A DNA stretch of 64,000 nucleotides from Spirochaetales bacterium (GTDB lineage Bacteria > Spirochaetota > Spirochaetia > Treponematales > Treponemataceae), in assembly GCA_029098225.1 (NCBI GenBank), contig JAQXNX010000032.1:186001-250000 (forward strand). The letters are read 5' to 3'. Positions 1 to 7,747 of the stretch are shown here, piece by piece. The notes beneath the pieces were generated by a model. That model was given only the letters and a program-made list of their open reading frames with translations, was not told the origin of the DNA and searched no databases. The position numbers and the translations under genes are program-made. Position 1 is the first letter of the stretch; the number at the start of each line of letters is the position of its first letter.

Positions 1-844
1 CGTCATATTCTGAAACTCCCAGTGAAACATTTTCATACCACATCGAATCAATAGTTTCTTTTTTTATGATTCTTTCGCCCTTCTCTGTAAGTCCTCCGTT
101 CAAATACATTCTAAGATATTTTTCGTAATCATGAGGAGTACTTGCAATATAACCTGCCGGTTCGTGGAACCATGAATTTTCTACAGGATAATCAGCTTCT
201 CCCTGCTTAAAGAAACCAAAATAATTACGATTTCCTTTCAATAGTTTTGAACTTGTCTTAAGGCTTATTGCTTTAGCGTTAGAATTTTTCATTCCGATAG
301 GACTAAAAATATTTTCTGCAACGTAGTCTTCATAAGACTTTCCGGAAACTTTCTCTATAATTTTTCCAAGAAGATCATAATTTATATTTGCATATTCATA
401 TTTTCCATAACTTTCGGTAATTTTAAAATCTGAAAATCTGGCATGTGTATCAAAACCGCTTGTATGATTCAAAAGCTGCCGGATTGAAACTGTCTTTTCA
501 AACTTATACTCTGGCAAATAAACAGAAATATCATCTTCAAGATTTATAAGTCCCTTTTCTACCAGCTGCATAACACTAAGAGCTGTAAAAGATTTACTCA
601 TTGAACCAATAAAAAACTGCTGATCAAGACTTGTACATTGCCCTAAATTCTTTGAATATAAGGTTTCTTCTGAATCGGTTACAATAAAAGCAATACCTGG
701 AATATGATAAGCCTTTTTAATTTCTTTAAGGTAAGAATCAAATTCTTCAAAACGAGAATCGCCTTTAATTATTTTTTCATTAGTTTCACCAGCCAGTGAA
801 AAACCAAGTGTAAGAAAAATAAATAATAATAAAGATTTCTTCAT
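1..844 (-). CDS. Serine hydrolase, class C beta-lactamase fold (partial, C-terminus off window)
   Basis: The gene opens at the ATG read from 844 and runs off the left edge, giving 281 residues. The start has a signal peptide (KKSLLLFIFLTLGFSLA, cleavage likely before GE) and a GAGG site a few bases upstream. The class C beta-lactamase / D-alanyl-D-alanine carboxypeptidase fold is shown by GSMSK (S81-M-S-K84, the SxxK nucleophile and base) and by YAN in EYANINY (the YxN motif). The family includes penicillin-binding esterases and peptidases; the true substrate cannot be told. It should act in the periplasm or on the cell surface. The third motif (HxG/KTG) lies beyond the edge. The family call is firm, the substrate is unknown. 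Confidence 0.85.
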   Translation of the reverse strand, partial: MKKSLLLFIFLTLGFSLAGETNEKIIKGDSRFEEFDSYLKEIKKAYHIPGIAFIVTDSEETLYSKNLGQCTSLDQQFFIGSMSKSFTALSVMQLVEKGLINLEDDISVYLPEYKFEKTVSIRQLLNHTSGFDTHARFSDFKITESYGKYEYANINYDLLGKIIEKVSGKSYEDYVAENIFSPIGMKNSNAKAISLKTSSKLLKGNRNYFGFFKQGEADYPVENSWFHEPAGYIASTPHDYEKYLRMYLNGGLTEKGERIIKKETIDSMWYENVSLGVSEYD

Positions 845-863
845 AAAATACCTCATGCCGCCA

Positions 864-891
864 ATCATAAAGCATAATGATAAATTATCAA
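864..891 (-). promoter_or_regulatory. Putative sigma70 promoter of the serine hydrolase
   Basis: Read on the minus strand, TTGATA (-35) and TATGAT (-10) are separated by 16 nt. A leader of about 20 nt then carries the GAGG ribosome site before the ATG at 844. Confidence 0.45.
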
Positions 892-951
892 TATATATAT
901 GAGGAACCTAATATACCATTTATGAGGTAGTTAATATCCAAAAACTGTTTT

Positions 952-1899
952 TCAGCAGGTAAAACCGGCAATATTTAATATTCGCCTTATAGAATCTATA
1001 TAAGCTAAACTAATGTTGTCCATTTTTATTCTTTTTTTTGTAATGTATCCGAGTTCAAAACTATGGCTGATTTTTCCATCAGTATTTTTTAATGGTATTA
1101 AAATAAAATCTTCACTGGAATCACTGGCAGCTGCAGGATCGCCTGTATATTCGCCAAACACTCCGGAAAGAAAAGTATATCCATTTAACTGTTCAAGAAG
1201 ATTCAGTTCTGTAGAGCGGTCTGCCACAGTAATTGCTTTATTAAGATTATATTTTTGAATAATTTCATTAGAGAAAAAAGATTTTACATCATCAGTATCA
1301 AAGGTTACAAAACGGAAATCTGCAAGTTCATCCAGAGAAAGACTTTCTTTCTTCGCTAGAGGATGATTTTTATGAAGATAAACAAAGGCGTTACATTCCG
1401 TAAGATGATGAAATATTAATTCTTCTGCATCTAATGCTTTGTTAATTGCTGAACGATTAGAATCACTCAAATATAAAATTCCAACTGTGCTTATCTCTCC
1501 TGAAACATCTGCAATTACATCTGATGCTTTTTTTTCGCAAAAAGCAAAATCGTAACCTGCACCAGAAAAATCTTTAACTATCTGTACAAAGGCTTTACGG
1601 GCAAAAGCATAATACAATGTAGATACAGAAAATTTTCTTTTTTCAATACCACAATGTTTTTTGAGTAATTCTTCGTACTTTGTGTACAATTCCTGTGCGT
1701 CGTGAATAAAGTTCTCGCCTCTTTCGGTTGTTTTAACACCTCTTGCCGTTCGGTCAAAAATTCTGAATCCAAGTTCAGCTTCAGCATCATGTACTGTACT
1801 CGAAAGCGATGGCTGCGAAATAAAAAGTCTCTCCGATGCCTTATTAAGCGAGCCGGCTTCTGCCACACCAAGAATGTATTTTATTTGTTGTAAAGTCAT
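952..1899 (-). CDS. LysR-family transcriptional regulator
   Basis: A 315-residue protein of normal LysR length. Residues 1-60 form the winged HTH (LQQIKYILGVAEAGSLNKASERLFISQPSLSS), followed by the linker helix and a periplasmic-binding-like effector domain (about 90-300). It begins 33 nt after the cysteine synthase stop and is read in the same direction, so it is probably the last gene of the nitrogenase-like/cysK operon. This suggests a CysB/CysR-type role in sulfur or O-acetylserine sensing, which is inference from position only. No strong Shine-Dalgarno is seen before the start. Confidence 0.85.
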   Translation of the reverse strand: MTLQQIKYILGVAEAGSLNKASERLFISQPSLSSTVHDAEAELGFRIFDRTARGVKTTERGENFIHDAQELYTKYEELLKKHCGIEKRKFSVSTLYYAFARKAFVQIVKDFSGAGYDFAFCEKKASDVIADVSGEISTVGILYLSDSNRSAINKALDAEELIFHHLTECNAFVYLHKNHPLAKKESLSLDELADFRFVTFDTDDVKSFFSNEIIQKYNLNKAITVADRSTELNLLEQLNGYTFLSGVFGEYTGDPAAASDSSEDFILIPLKNTDGKISHSFELGYITKKRIKMDNISLAYIDSIRRILNIAGFTC

Positions 1900-1932
1900 A
1901 TTTAGAGCTTAGCCCTGTAATTCTATCCTCTA

Positions 1933-2910
1933 TTATTCCTTGAACAAATCTGTACTTAAATAGCGCAGACCTGTATCCGGGAATACAACTACGATATTCT
2001 TTCCTTCAAACTCTTGACGCTTAGCAAGTTCGGTTGCACCCCAAAGTGCGGCACCGCTGGAATTTCCAACTAACACTCCGTCTGTCTTAGCAACAATTCG
2101 AGCTGCTTCAAAAGAAGGCTTTACTGTTGCAACAAGAATTTCGTCGTAAACGCCGGTAGTATTTCTAACAGTTATAGGAACACGTTCCTCCGGTACTTCT
2201 GTAAAGTTGTGAATGCCTGTTAATGCTCCAGCATCCAGAGCAGGCTCAACAGCTAAAATTTTAACATTCGGATTTTTTCCCTTTACATAATCACTGATTC
2301 CGCGGATTGTTCCACCGGTTCCAACAGAGCATACTACTGCTGCAAGATCGCCTTCTGTCTGCTCCCAGATTTCTACACCTGTTGTATCATGGTGAGCCTG
2401 TGGATTTTTTGGATTAAGCATCTGGTCTACAAAGTAGATGTTTTCGCCTGCTGCCTGTCTGTCGCGGATGTGCTGCTTGAGGATATTAGTTGCGGCTACA
2501 AAATCTCCGTTAGTTGTCTTTAACGCTTCCTGAATCTCAGGTACATCACTAATTCTCGAAACGTTTGCACCAAAAGCCTTCATAATGTCAAAGCGCTCCT
2601 GACTTGTTCCATCCTGAAGGTAAATCGTAACATCATAGCCCTTCATTGCACCAATTGCGCTGACTGCAATTCCGGTGTTTCCGCTTGTGTATTCAACGAG
2701 TGTAGTTACGCCAGGTTTGATTTTTCCTTCACGCTCAGCATCTTCAATAATACGAAGAACAATTCGATCCTTAATGCTTCCGATTGGATTAAAGTATTCA
2801 ACCTTAGCAAGCAGATGAGCCTTAAGACCAAGTTTCTTCTCATAACCGTGTAAGCGTACTAGCGGTGTATTTCCAACGAGTTCTGTTAATGATTCGTGTA
2901 TATTTGACAT
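1933..2910 (-). CDS. cysK: Cysteine synthase (O-acetylserine sulfhydrylase), PLP-dependent
   Basis: Makes cysteine from O-acetylserine and sulfide in the cytoplasm. The 325 residues match the CysK/CysM family: NPIGSIKDR carries the PLP lysine K47, TSGNTGIA binds the substrate carboxylate, and GTGGTIRG is the phosphate-binding loop. An AAGGAGG site precedes the ATG. It is third in a minus-strand operon behind the NifK-like and NifD-like genes, with about 108 nt between it and the NifD-like stop, most of which is a GC-rich repeat element. The context suggests it fixes a reduced sulfur compound delivered by the upstream enzyme. Related PLP enzymes such as cystathionine beta-synthase are less likely at this length. 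Confidence 0.93.
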   Translation of the reverse strand: MSNIHESLTELVGNTPLVRLHGYEKKLGLKAHLLAKVEYFNPIGSIKDRIVLRIIEDAEREGKIKPGVTTLVEYTSGNTGIAVSAIGAMKGYDVTIYLQDGTSQERFDIMKAFGANVSRISDVPEIQEALKTTNGDFVAATNILKQHIRDRQAAGENIYFVDQMLNPKNPQAHHDTTGVEIWEQTEGDLAAVVCSVGTGGTIRGISDYVKGKNPNVKILAVEPALDAGALTGIHNFTEVPEERVPITVRNTTGVYDEILVATVKPSFEAARIVAKTDGVLVGNSSGAALWGATELAKRQEFEGKNIVVVFPDTGLRYLSTDLFKE

Positions 2911-2928
2911 AAAATCCTCCTTATTTAG

Positions 2929-3016
2929 AAGGGGGAAGCCTCCCCCTCGCTCCAGCCCGCTTTGCGGTCTTTCGCTACCTCCTCTGCGGGCTCAATCGCC
3001 GCCCGCAACGCCTGCT
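2929..3016 (-). repeat. GC-rich interspersed element, family 1 copy 1
   Basis: An 88-bp GC-rich block in AT-rich DNA between cysK and the NifD-like gene. Read on the minus strand it runs AGCAGGCGTTGCGGGCGGCG, then AGCCCGCAGAGGAGGTAGCG, a variable hairpin, then GCGAGGGGGAGGCTTCCCCC. The same order of blocks occurs at 5926-6037 (same strand) and 7217-7297 (opposite strand). Confidence 0.8.
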
Positions 3017-3018
3017 AG

Positions 3019-4491
3019 CTATTTTTTAGCTTCTGCGTTAATAAATTTGTCTGCCCCCTGTTCATACCACCACTTTGTGTATGGCAGCTTAATGCGTGCA
3101 GCAAGGTTCTTTTCAAAGCTGCGGTTTGTAACAGTGTCGCGAATCAGCTTTGCAAAGCTCAAAGTTCCTTCATAACCAAACACTGTATACTCGTCAGCAA
3201 CAAATACTGCAGCAAATCCCTGTTTAATTGCCCAAACTGTTGTTCCAGGATGGCGACTGAAGTAAACATCAGGCTGATAGTGATTTAAGATATTCAAAAC
3301 CTCGTAGTTCTGCTGGTCTGCAACGGCAACCTTCATATCCTTTGGAGAATGCTCAAGAAGGTGTTCCAGGGCAGGAGGAACCTTTCCGTTGTCGTATTTG
3401 TAGTCGTAGTGCCAGGCAAGAGCATATTCTACAGTCATGCCGAATTCCTGAAGAACACGGGCGATTTCGTAAGTAAAGCCAGGTCCCATACCGATTACGG
3501 CTTTGAGTCCCTTAAGTTGCTTTGTAACTTCTTCAATCTGAGGAAGATAAATTGCTCTCTGTTTTTCGATATAAGCTTCTGCCTCAGCACGCTTACCGAT
3601 TGCATCTCCGATTCCGCGCAGCCAGGTTTCAAAACCAGTAATACCTGAATGGTTGATTGTGCGCACATAAGGAACACCATATTTTTCTTCCAGAGCATTT
3701 CCAAGATAAGTTCCTAAAGTACCGCAGATACAAACTGTGGCAAGAGCCTCACTCAAATGAGACAACTCCTCAATAGTTGAGTTACAGTAAAGGAACTGTG
3801 GTTCAGCATCAAAAACTTCATTAAAGATTTTTGTAATCTGTGGACGTGCACTTTCGTAGAAGTTTTTAATATTGATTGTTCGTCTCTTCTGTTTTGGAGG
3901 CTGTACAATTCCCTGCAAAACTGCATGGTCTGAAATATCAAAACCACTGGCCCAGATGCGGCTCTTAAAGCCTTCGCAGTGAACTGGAATTACAGGAATT
4001 GGAAGTTCTTTGTCTAAGTCACTTGCAACACCGTCTACGTCTTCTCCGGTTACTCCGGAAACACAGCTTGTAGAAACAAAGATTGCATCAGGCTTATACG
4101 CTTCGTAAGTGTGACGGATAATTGCTTCCAGATCCTTTGTTGCACCAAATACAGTGTCTTTTTCATTAAGGTCTGTACAAACAAAAACTGAGTTTGTAGT
4201 TTTATTTACGCGGGCAGCAATCTGTCCGAACTTTACAGCATCGTTACTTGCCATAGCAGTACAGCCGGCAGGAGCATGATAGACAACTGCAACATTACGA
4301 ATTGCCGCAAGAGCGTTCAAGGCACAGCCACTAAGACAAGAACTTGACTGGCTGAAGCAGCGTTCGCGGTTACGTAAAGTGCCGTCTTCAGACTTATTAA
4401 CTAAGGTTTGTAAGTCTCCAACAAAACCTGTAATGGAACCAAGACGGTTCTCTCGAATTGCTATATTTGCATTACTAAAATTAAATGGCAT
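3019..4491 (-). CDS. Nitrogenase component-1-like protein, alpha (NifD/NifE-like) subunit
   Basis: 490 residues. P-cluster-type cysteines are C52 (SSCLSGC), C77 (HAPAGC) and C143 (STSCVSG), with NifD-like spacing of 25 and 66. VCICGTLGTYLG puts C256 exactly 12 residues before EEKYG, where NifD has the FeMo-cofactor ligand Cys275. However, in CEGFKSRIWASGFDIS the equivalents of NifD Gln191 and His195 are Trp180 and Phe184, and no histidine matches His442 before FGYEG. So it is built like a cofactor-binding alpha subunit but is unlikely to be a dinitrogen reductase. The nearest known analogues are methylthio-alkane reductase (Mar) and other nitrogenase-like groups; NifE-like scaffold use is an alternative. 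A GAGGAGG site precedes the ATG, 21 nt after the NifK-like stop. Confidence 0.88.
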   Translation of the reverse strand: MPFNFSNANIAIRENRLGSITGFVGDLQTLVNKSEDGTLRNRERCFSQSSSCLSGCALNALAAIRNVAVVYHAPAGCTAMASNDAVKFGQIAARVNKTTNSVFVCTDLNEKDTVFGATKDLEAIIRHTYEAYKPDAIFVSTSCVSGVTGEDVDGVASDLDKELPIPVIPVHCEGFKSRIWASGFDISDHAVLQGIVQPPKQKRRTINIKNFYESARPQITKIFNEVFDAEPQFLYCNSTIEELSHLSEALATVCICGTLGTYLGNALEEKYGVPYVRTINHSGITGFETWLRGIGDAIGKRAEAEAYIEKQRAIYLPQIEEVTKQLKGLKAVIGMGPGFTYEIARVLQEFGMTVEYALAWHYDYKYDNGKVPPALEHLLEHSPKDMKVAVADQQNYEVLNILNHYQPDVYFSRHPGTTVWAIKQGFAAVFVADEYTVFGYEGTLSFAKLIRDTVTNRSFEKNLAARIKLPYTKWWYEQGADKFINAEAKK

Positions 4492-4512
4492 AAATACTGT
4501 CCTCCTCGTGCA

Positions 4513-5817
4513 CTACAGCTTCAATTTTGACATTGCGGCAGTAAATATCTGTTCAAGGAGGTGAAGTCCTCCCGAATAGCCGGCAATGTGGTCATTAATT
4601 ACAAGTTTTTCCAGCATCGGGTAGCTTACATTTACATAGTGAGCTCCAAGTTCAGCAGCCAGCTTCTTTTCCCAGTTCGAACCGATAATCAGCGGAGTTC
4701 CCGCAAAATCAAAGCCCTTAATCTGCTCGTGAATATCATGACCGTCAGTTGTGAACTGCACTTCCGTTTTAATTCCATAATTCAGATTGTTTACTTCGTC
4801 AGTAATCTTCTGCTGGAAAGCCTTTGGCGCATCATCAACTATAAAAAGCTTTTCAGGGAAGAGCCCCATATCATTTACAAGAAACTTAGTAACGGCAATT
4901 GTATATTCACTGTCGCTTACAACTGTAAAGCGTTTTCCAAGAATACGGGTTTCAAGCAAAGTGTCGGCAAAGCGTTCAATGTAATAGTAGAACTCGGCTT
5001 CCTTCTCTGCAATTACGCGTTCAACAAGCCCCTTATCAATTCCGGTAAAATCCTGAACAGCGCGAAGGAACTTTGTAGTTTCACTTGCACCAATCGGAAG
5101 AACCGGATACTGCAAAAGCGGAATTCCAAAACGGCTCTGCAAATATTTAGCACTCTCAAGACCGGCCCAAGGGGAAACAAGAATAGTAAATTCAGCGTTT
5201 GGAACTTTCTTAAGATTATCAAGTCCGCGGCCAAAACCAAAAATTGTATTAGGCTTTAAACCAATTGCAGTCAGTAAATTCTCAATTTCACGTAAATTAC
5301 CAAGCCAGTAAGGATCCTGCTGAGGAGGAGCAACAAAAAGATTTACCAGTCCCTTTTCTTTTTCCGGCTCAGCGTATGCAAGATACTGTTCAAAAATAGA
5401 TTTCAAAATCCAGTCGTGGCCAACGTAGTTGTTTCCTTTAAAGCCCGGAGTCTTTGCCCAGATAACAGGCTTTTCAGCATTAGCAAAATTTCCGGTAACC
5501 TCTTCTATATCATCACCAATAATTTCACCGGTACAACCAGAAAGCACAACAAACAAATCTGCGTCAATAACCTTGAGCGCATTTTCTATAGTAGAACGTA
5601 ATTTTGCACTTCCACCAAAGACAACTTCTTTTTCACTAATAGACGTACATGGAAAAATGTTAGGACTGTAACGTCCGCTGGTTCCGTTGTTGTCGTTCAA
5701 TTTTGCCGCACAGCCTGGCCCCGAATGTAAAATCGGAATTGCCCCGGGAATAGCCTGAACGGTCTGCATTGCAGCAAGCGCACATTTGTAACGCGGCTGG
5801 TCCAAAATTTTTGCCAT
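4513..5817 (-). CDS. Nitrogenase component-1-like protein, beta (NifK/NifN-like) subunit
   Basis: 434 residues, shorter at the N-terminus than NifK. Three cysteines, C12 (RYKC), C36 (HSGPGC) and C95 (LSGCTGE), have spacings of 24 and 59, nearly those of NifK Cys70/95/153, so a bridging P-cluster-like centre with the partner alpha subunit is expected. EKEVVFGG and IIGDDIEE are further family marks. It is the first gene of the operon, with an AAGGAG site and a leader of about 45 nt from the promoter at 5869-5897. No NifH-like ATPase reductase, NifB or NifEN is in the window, so electron donor and cofactor assembly must be encoded elsewhere. The cysK, MalY and Rrf2 neighbours point to a reduced-sulfur substrate. 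Confidence 0.87.
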   Translation of the reverse strand: MAKILDQPRYKCALAAMQTVQAIPGAIPILHSGPGCAAKLNDNNGTSGRYSPNIFPCTSISEKEVVFGGSAKLRSTIENALKVIDADLFVVLSGCTGEIIGDDIEEVTGNFANAEKPVIWAKTPGFKGNNYVGHDWILKSIFEQYLAYAEPEKEKGLVNLFVAPPQQDPYWLGNLREIENLLTAIGLKPNTIFGFGRGLDNLKKVPNAEFTILVSPWAGLESAKYLQSRFGIPLLQYPVLPIGASETTKFLRAVQDFTGIDKGLVERVIAEKEAEFYYYIERFADTLLETRILGKRFTVVSDSEYTIAVTKFLVNDMGLFPEKLFIVDDAPKAFQQKITDEVNNLNYGIKTEVQFTTDGHDIHEQIKGFDFAGTPLIIGSNWEKKLAAELGAHYVNVSYPMLEKLVINDHIAGYSGGLHLLEQIFTAAMSKLKL

Positions 5818-5840
5818 ATTTGCTCCTTATTTTTATCCTA

Positions 5841-5904
5841 TTACCTATTGACTTAGTAGGTAGCTATGTTTATACTACAAGTAACCTACTAAGTCAATAG
5901 GTAA
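5841..5904. promoter_or_regulatory. Mirror-symmetric divergent promoter with long inverted-repeat operator
   Basis: A perfect 21-bp inverted repeat has arms at 5841-5861 and 5884-5904 (core ACCTATTGACTTAGTAGGT) around a 22-bp centre. Each arm holds a -35 TTGACT: plus strand 5848-5853, then 17 nt, then TATACT 5871-5876; minus strand 5897-5892, then 17 nt, then TATAAA 5874-5869. The two -10 boxes overlap in the centre. Each arm is itself an ACCTA-N9-TAGGT dyad, the size expected for an Rrf2-type dimer site, and an Rrf2 regulator is encoded at 7322. Occupancy would block both promoters at -35. The assignment to that regulator is inference. Confidence 0.85.
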
Positions 5905-5925
5905 AATAAAATTTTATTTGGAAAA

Positions 5926-6037
5926 TCGCGAGGGAGAAGAATCCCCCTCGCTTCAAACGCCTGCGGCGTTTTCCGCTACCCCCTCTGCGGGGCTAACCAA
6001 CAAAGTTGGTCTTAACGCCGCCCCGCAACGCCCTGCT
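5926..6037 (-). repeat. GC-rich interspersed element, family 1 copy 2 (in the malY leader)
   Basis: A 112-bp GC-rich block lying in the roughly 180-nt untranslated leader of the C-S lyase gene. Read on the minus strand it has AGCAGGGCGTTGCGGGGCGGCG split by a hairpin (ACCAAC...GTTGGT), AGCCCCGCAGAGGGGGTAGCG, an AACGCCGCAGGCGTT hairpin, and GCGAGGGGGA near the end. It matches the elements at 2929 and 7217. Confidence 0.8.
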
Positions 6038-6065
6038 GAACTAACAGCGTGGAAGGAGTTTTTAT

Positions 6066-7250
6066 ATGAGCTACAACTTTAATCAAATTTTCGATCGACA
6101 CAATACGAATGCTGTAAAATTAGATCTTGCTGTACCACGTGGAAAGCCTGCCGATGTACTTTCTCTCTGGGTTGCAGACATGGATTTTCCAACAAGTCCT
6201 GCTATTCTGGAAAGTCTTCATAAAAAAATAGATCACGGAATTTTTGGTTATTCATGCCTGGATGAACCTTTTCATCAAGCTCTTTCTGCCTGGATGAAAA
6301 ACGAGCATAACTTTACTTTTGAACGGCGCGAACTTGTAACAACACCGGGAGTTGTTTTTGCAATATCAAGTGCAATCAAAGCTTTTACAAAAGAAGGAGA
6401 AAGTGTTCTTATTCAAACACCAGTTTACTATCCTTTTAAAAATATGATTGAAGCAAACAACAGACGTACCATTACTTCCTCTCTTTACGAAAAAGATGGT
6501 AAATGGCAGATAGACTTTGAAGACTTTGAAAGTAAAATTATAGAGAACAATGTTAAGCTATTTATTCTCTGCAGTCCTCATAATCCGGTGAGCCGGGTCT
6601 GGACACGAAGCGAACTCGAACAGCTGGCTGAAATCTGCCTTCGCCACAATGTAATTGTTTTTGCCGACGAGATTCACAACGACTTTGTTTATGCACCGAA
6701 TGTTCATACTGTATTTTCTACACTTTCTCCCGAAATAGCAGAAAATTCAATTATTTCAATGTCGCCAAGCAAAACCTTTAATCTTGCTGGACTTCAGTTT
6801 TCTACAAACTTTATAAAAAATCCTTCACTCCGTTCAAAATTCAAAGCTGAACGTGACAAAACCGGTTATGACGAACCTAGCCTTATGGGTATAGTTGCAG
6901 CCAGAGCCGCTTACGAAGGCGGAAAACCCTGGCTTGAAGAACTCAAAAAACATCTTATTTCAAATATTAATTTTGTTCGAAGTTATCTAAAAGACAAACT
7001 ACCGTTAGTTAGGTTTATAGAGCCAGAAGGCACTTTTCTTTTATGGCTTGATTTTTCTGCCTACGGAATTCCAGACGGCGAGCTTGACGACTTGATTGTA
7101 AACAAAGCAAAAGTCTGGCTGGACCGGGGTACTATGTTTGGTGCAGAAGGTGATTGTTATCAGAGAATAAATATTGCAACTTCGCAAGTATTACTGCAAG
7201 AGGCAATAGATAGAATAGCAGGGGCGTTACGGGGGCGGCAGCCCCTGTAG
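6066..7250 (+). CDS. MalY/PatB-type PLP aminotransferase, probable cystathionine beta-lyase
   Basis: A fold-type I PLP enzyme of 394 residues. The PLP lysine is K236 in SPSKTFNLAG, with FADEIHNDF supplying the cofactor Asp and LWVADMDFPT at the N-terminus, all hallmarks of the MalY/PatB group. Members cleave C-S bonds in cystathionine or cysteine to release homocysteine or sulfide. It has a GGAAGGAG site and is transcribed away from the nitrogenase-like operon from the shared promoter. The last dozen residues (GALRGRQPL at the end) are encoded by a GC-rich repeat that overlaps the stop, so the repeat has supplied the C-terminus. Strict aminotransferase activity is the alternative. Confidence 0.9.
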   Translation: MSYNFNQIFDRHNTNAVKLDLAVPRGKPADVLSLWVADMDFPTSPAILESLHKKIDHGIFGYSCLDEPFHQALSAWMKNEHNFTFERRELVTTPGVVFAISSAIKAFTKEGESVLIQTPVYYPFKNMIEANNRRTITSSLYEKDGKWQIDFEDFESKIIENNVKLFILCSPHNPVSRVWTRSELEQLAEICLRHNVIVFADEIHNDFVYAPNVHTVFSTLSPEIAENSIISMSPSKTFNLAGLQFSTNFIKNPSLRSKFKAERDKTGYDEPSLMGIVAARAAYEGGKPWLEELKKHLISNINFVRSYLKDKLPLVRFIEPEGTFLLWLDFSAYGIPDGELDDLIVNKAKVWLDRGTMFGAEGDCYQRINIATSQVLLQEAIDRIAGALRGRQPL

Positions 7251-7297
7251 AGGGGGTAGCGACCAACAGAGTGGGCGCGAAGGGGGAGACTTCCCCC
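7217..7297 (+). repeat. GC-rich interspersed element, family 1 copy 3 (overlaps malY stop)
   Basis: The plus strand runs AGCAGGGGCGTTACGGGGGC, then AGCCCCTGTAGAGGGGGTAGCG, a variable middle, then GCGAAGGGGGAGACTTCCCCC. It has the same block order as the copies at 2929 and 5926, in inverse orientation. It encodes the last ~11 codons of the C-S lyase and the spacer before the Rrf2 gene. Confidence 0.8.
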
Positions 7298-7321
7298 ATT
7301 ATAAAATGGAGGTTTTATTAA

Positions 7322-7747
7322 ATGTACAGAATTTCTACACGAGGGCAATATGCTCTTTTAATTATGGAAGATTTAGCCATGGGACAAAAAGACAAATACA
7401 TTCCATTAAAAACTCTTTCACACAGAAGAAATCTTTCTGTAAAATATCTGGAACAGATTCTTATTCAGTTGAGTAAGGCTGGACTTGTTTCCGGTTCCCG
7501 TGGAATTAGCGGAGGCTATAAACTCACAAAAGAACCAGAAAAATATACTATAGGAGAAATTCTTAGAGTAATGGAAGGAGATCTTTGTCCGCTCAGCACA
7601 TTTGAAAATAAAACATTAATATCCGAAGGCAGTCGTTCTTTCTGGAATGATTTTGAAGATACAATTAATAATTATGTAGATTCAGTTCACCTGGATGACT
7701 TAACAGAAAAAAACAAAAAATTTGTAGGCTATGATTATTGTATTTAA
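7322..7747 (+). CDS. Rrf2-family transcriptional regulator (CymR/IscR-like)
   Basis: 141 residues: a winged HTH over residues 1-65 with the family wing GSRGISGGYKL, then a dimerisation helix. IscR-type members bind an Fe-S cluster through three cysteines near residues 92-106. Here only C89 lies in that region and the next is C140, so it is closer to CymR, the cysteine-metabolism repressor that senses via CysK and O-acetylserine. It follows the C-S lyase with a TGGAGG site and ends flush against the convergent pyrophosphatase gene. It is the best candidate to bind the inverted repeat at 5841-5904 and so autoregulate. That binding is inference. Confidence 0.9.
   Translation: MYRISTRGQYALLIMEDLAMGQKDKYIPLKTLSHRRNLSVKYLEQILIQLSKAGLVSGSRGISGGYKLTKEPEKYTIGEILRVMEGDLCPLSTFENKTLISEGSRSFWNDFEDTINNYVDSVHLDDLTEKNKKFVGYDYCI

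Noticed and set aside
4561-5259. A 232-codon plus-strand frame opposite the NifK-like gene
   Set aside because: Antisense shadow: Lys/Ile/Asn-rich with no recognisable domain, while the minus strand encodes conserved cysteine motifs.
3019-5817. Annotation as true molybdenum nitrogenase nifDK
   Set aside because: Key N2-reduction residues are substituted in the alpha subunit, the beta subunit is short, and nifH and assembly genes are not adjacent.
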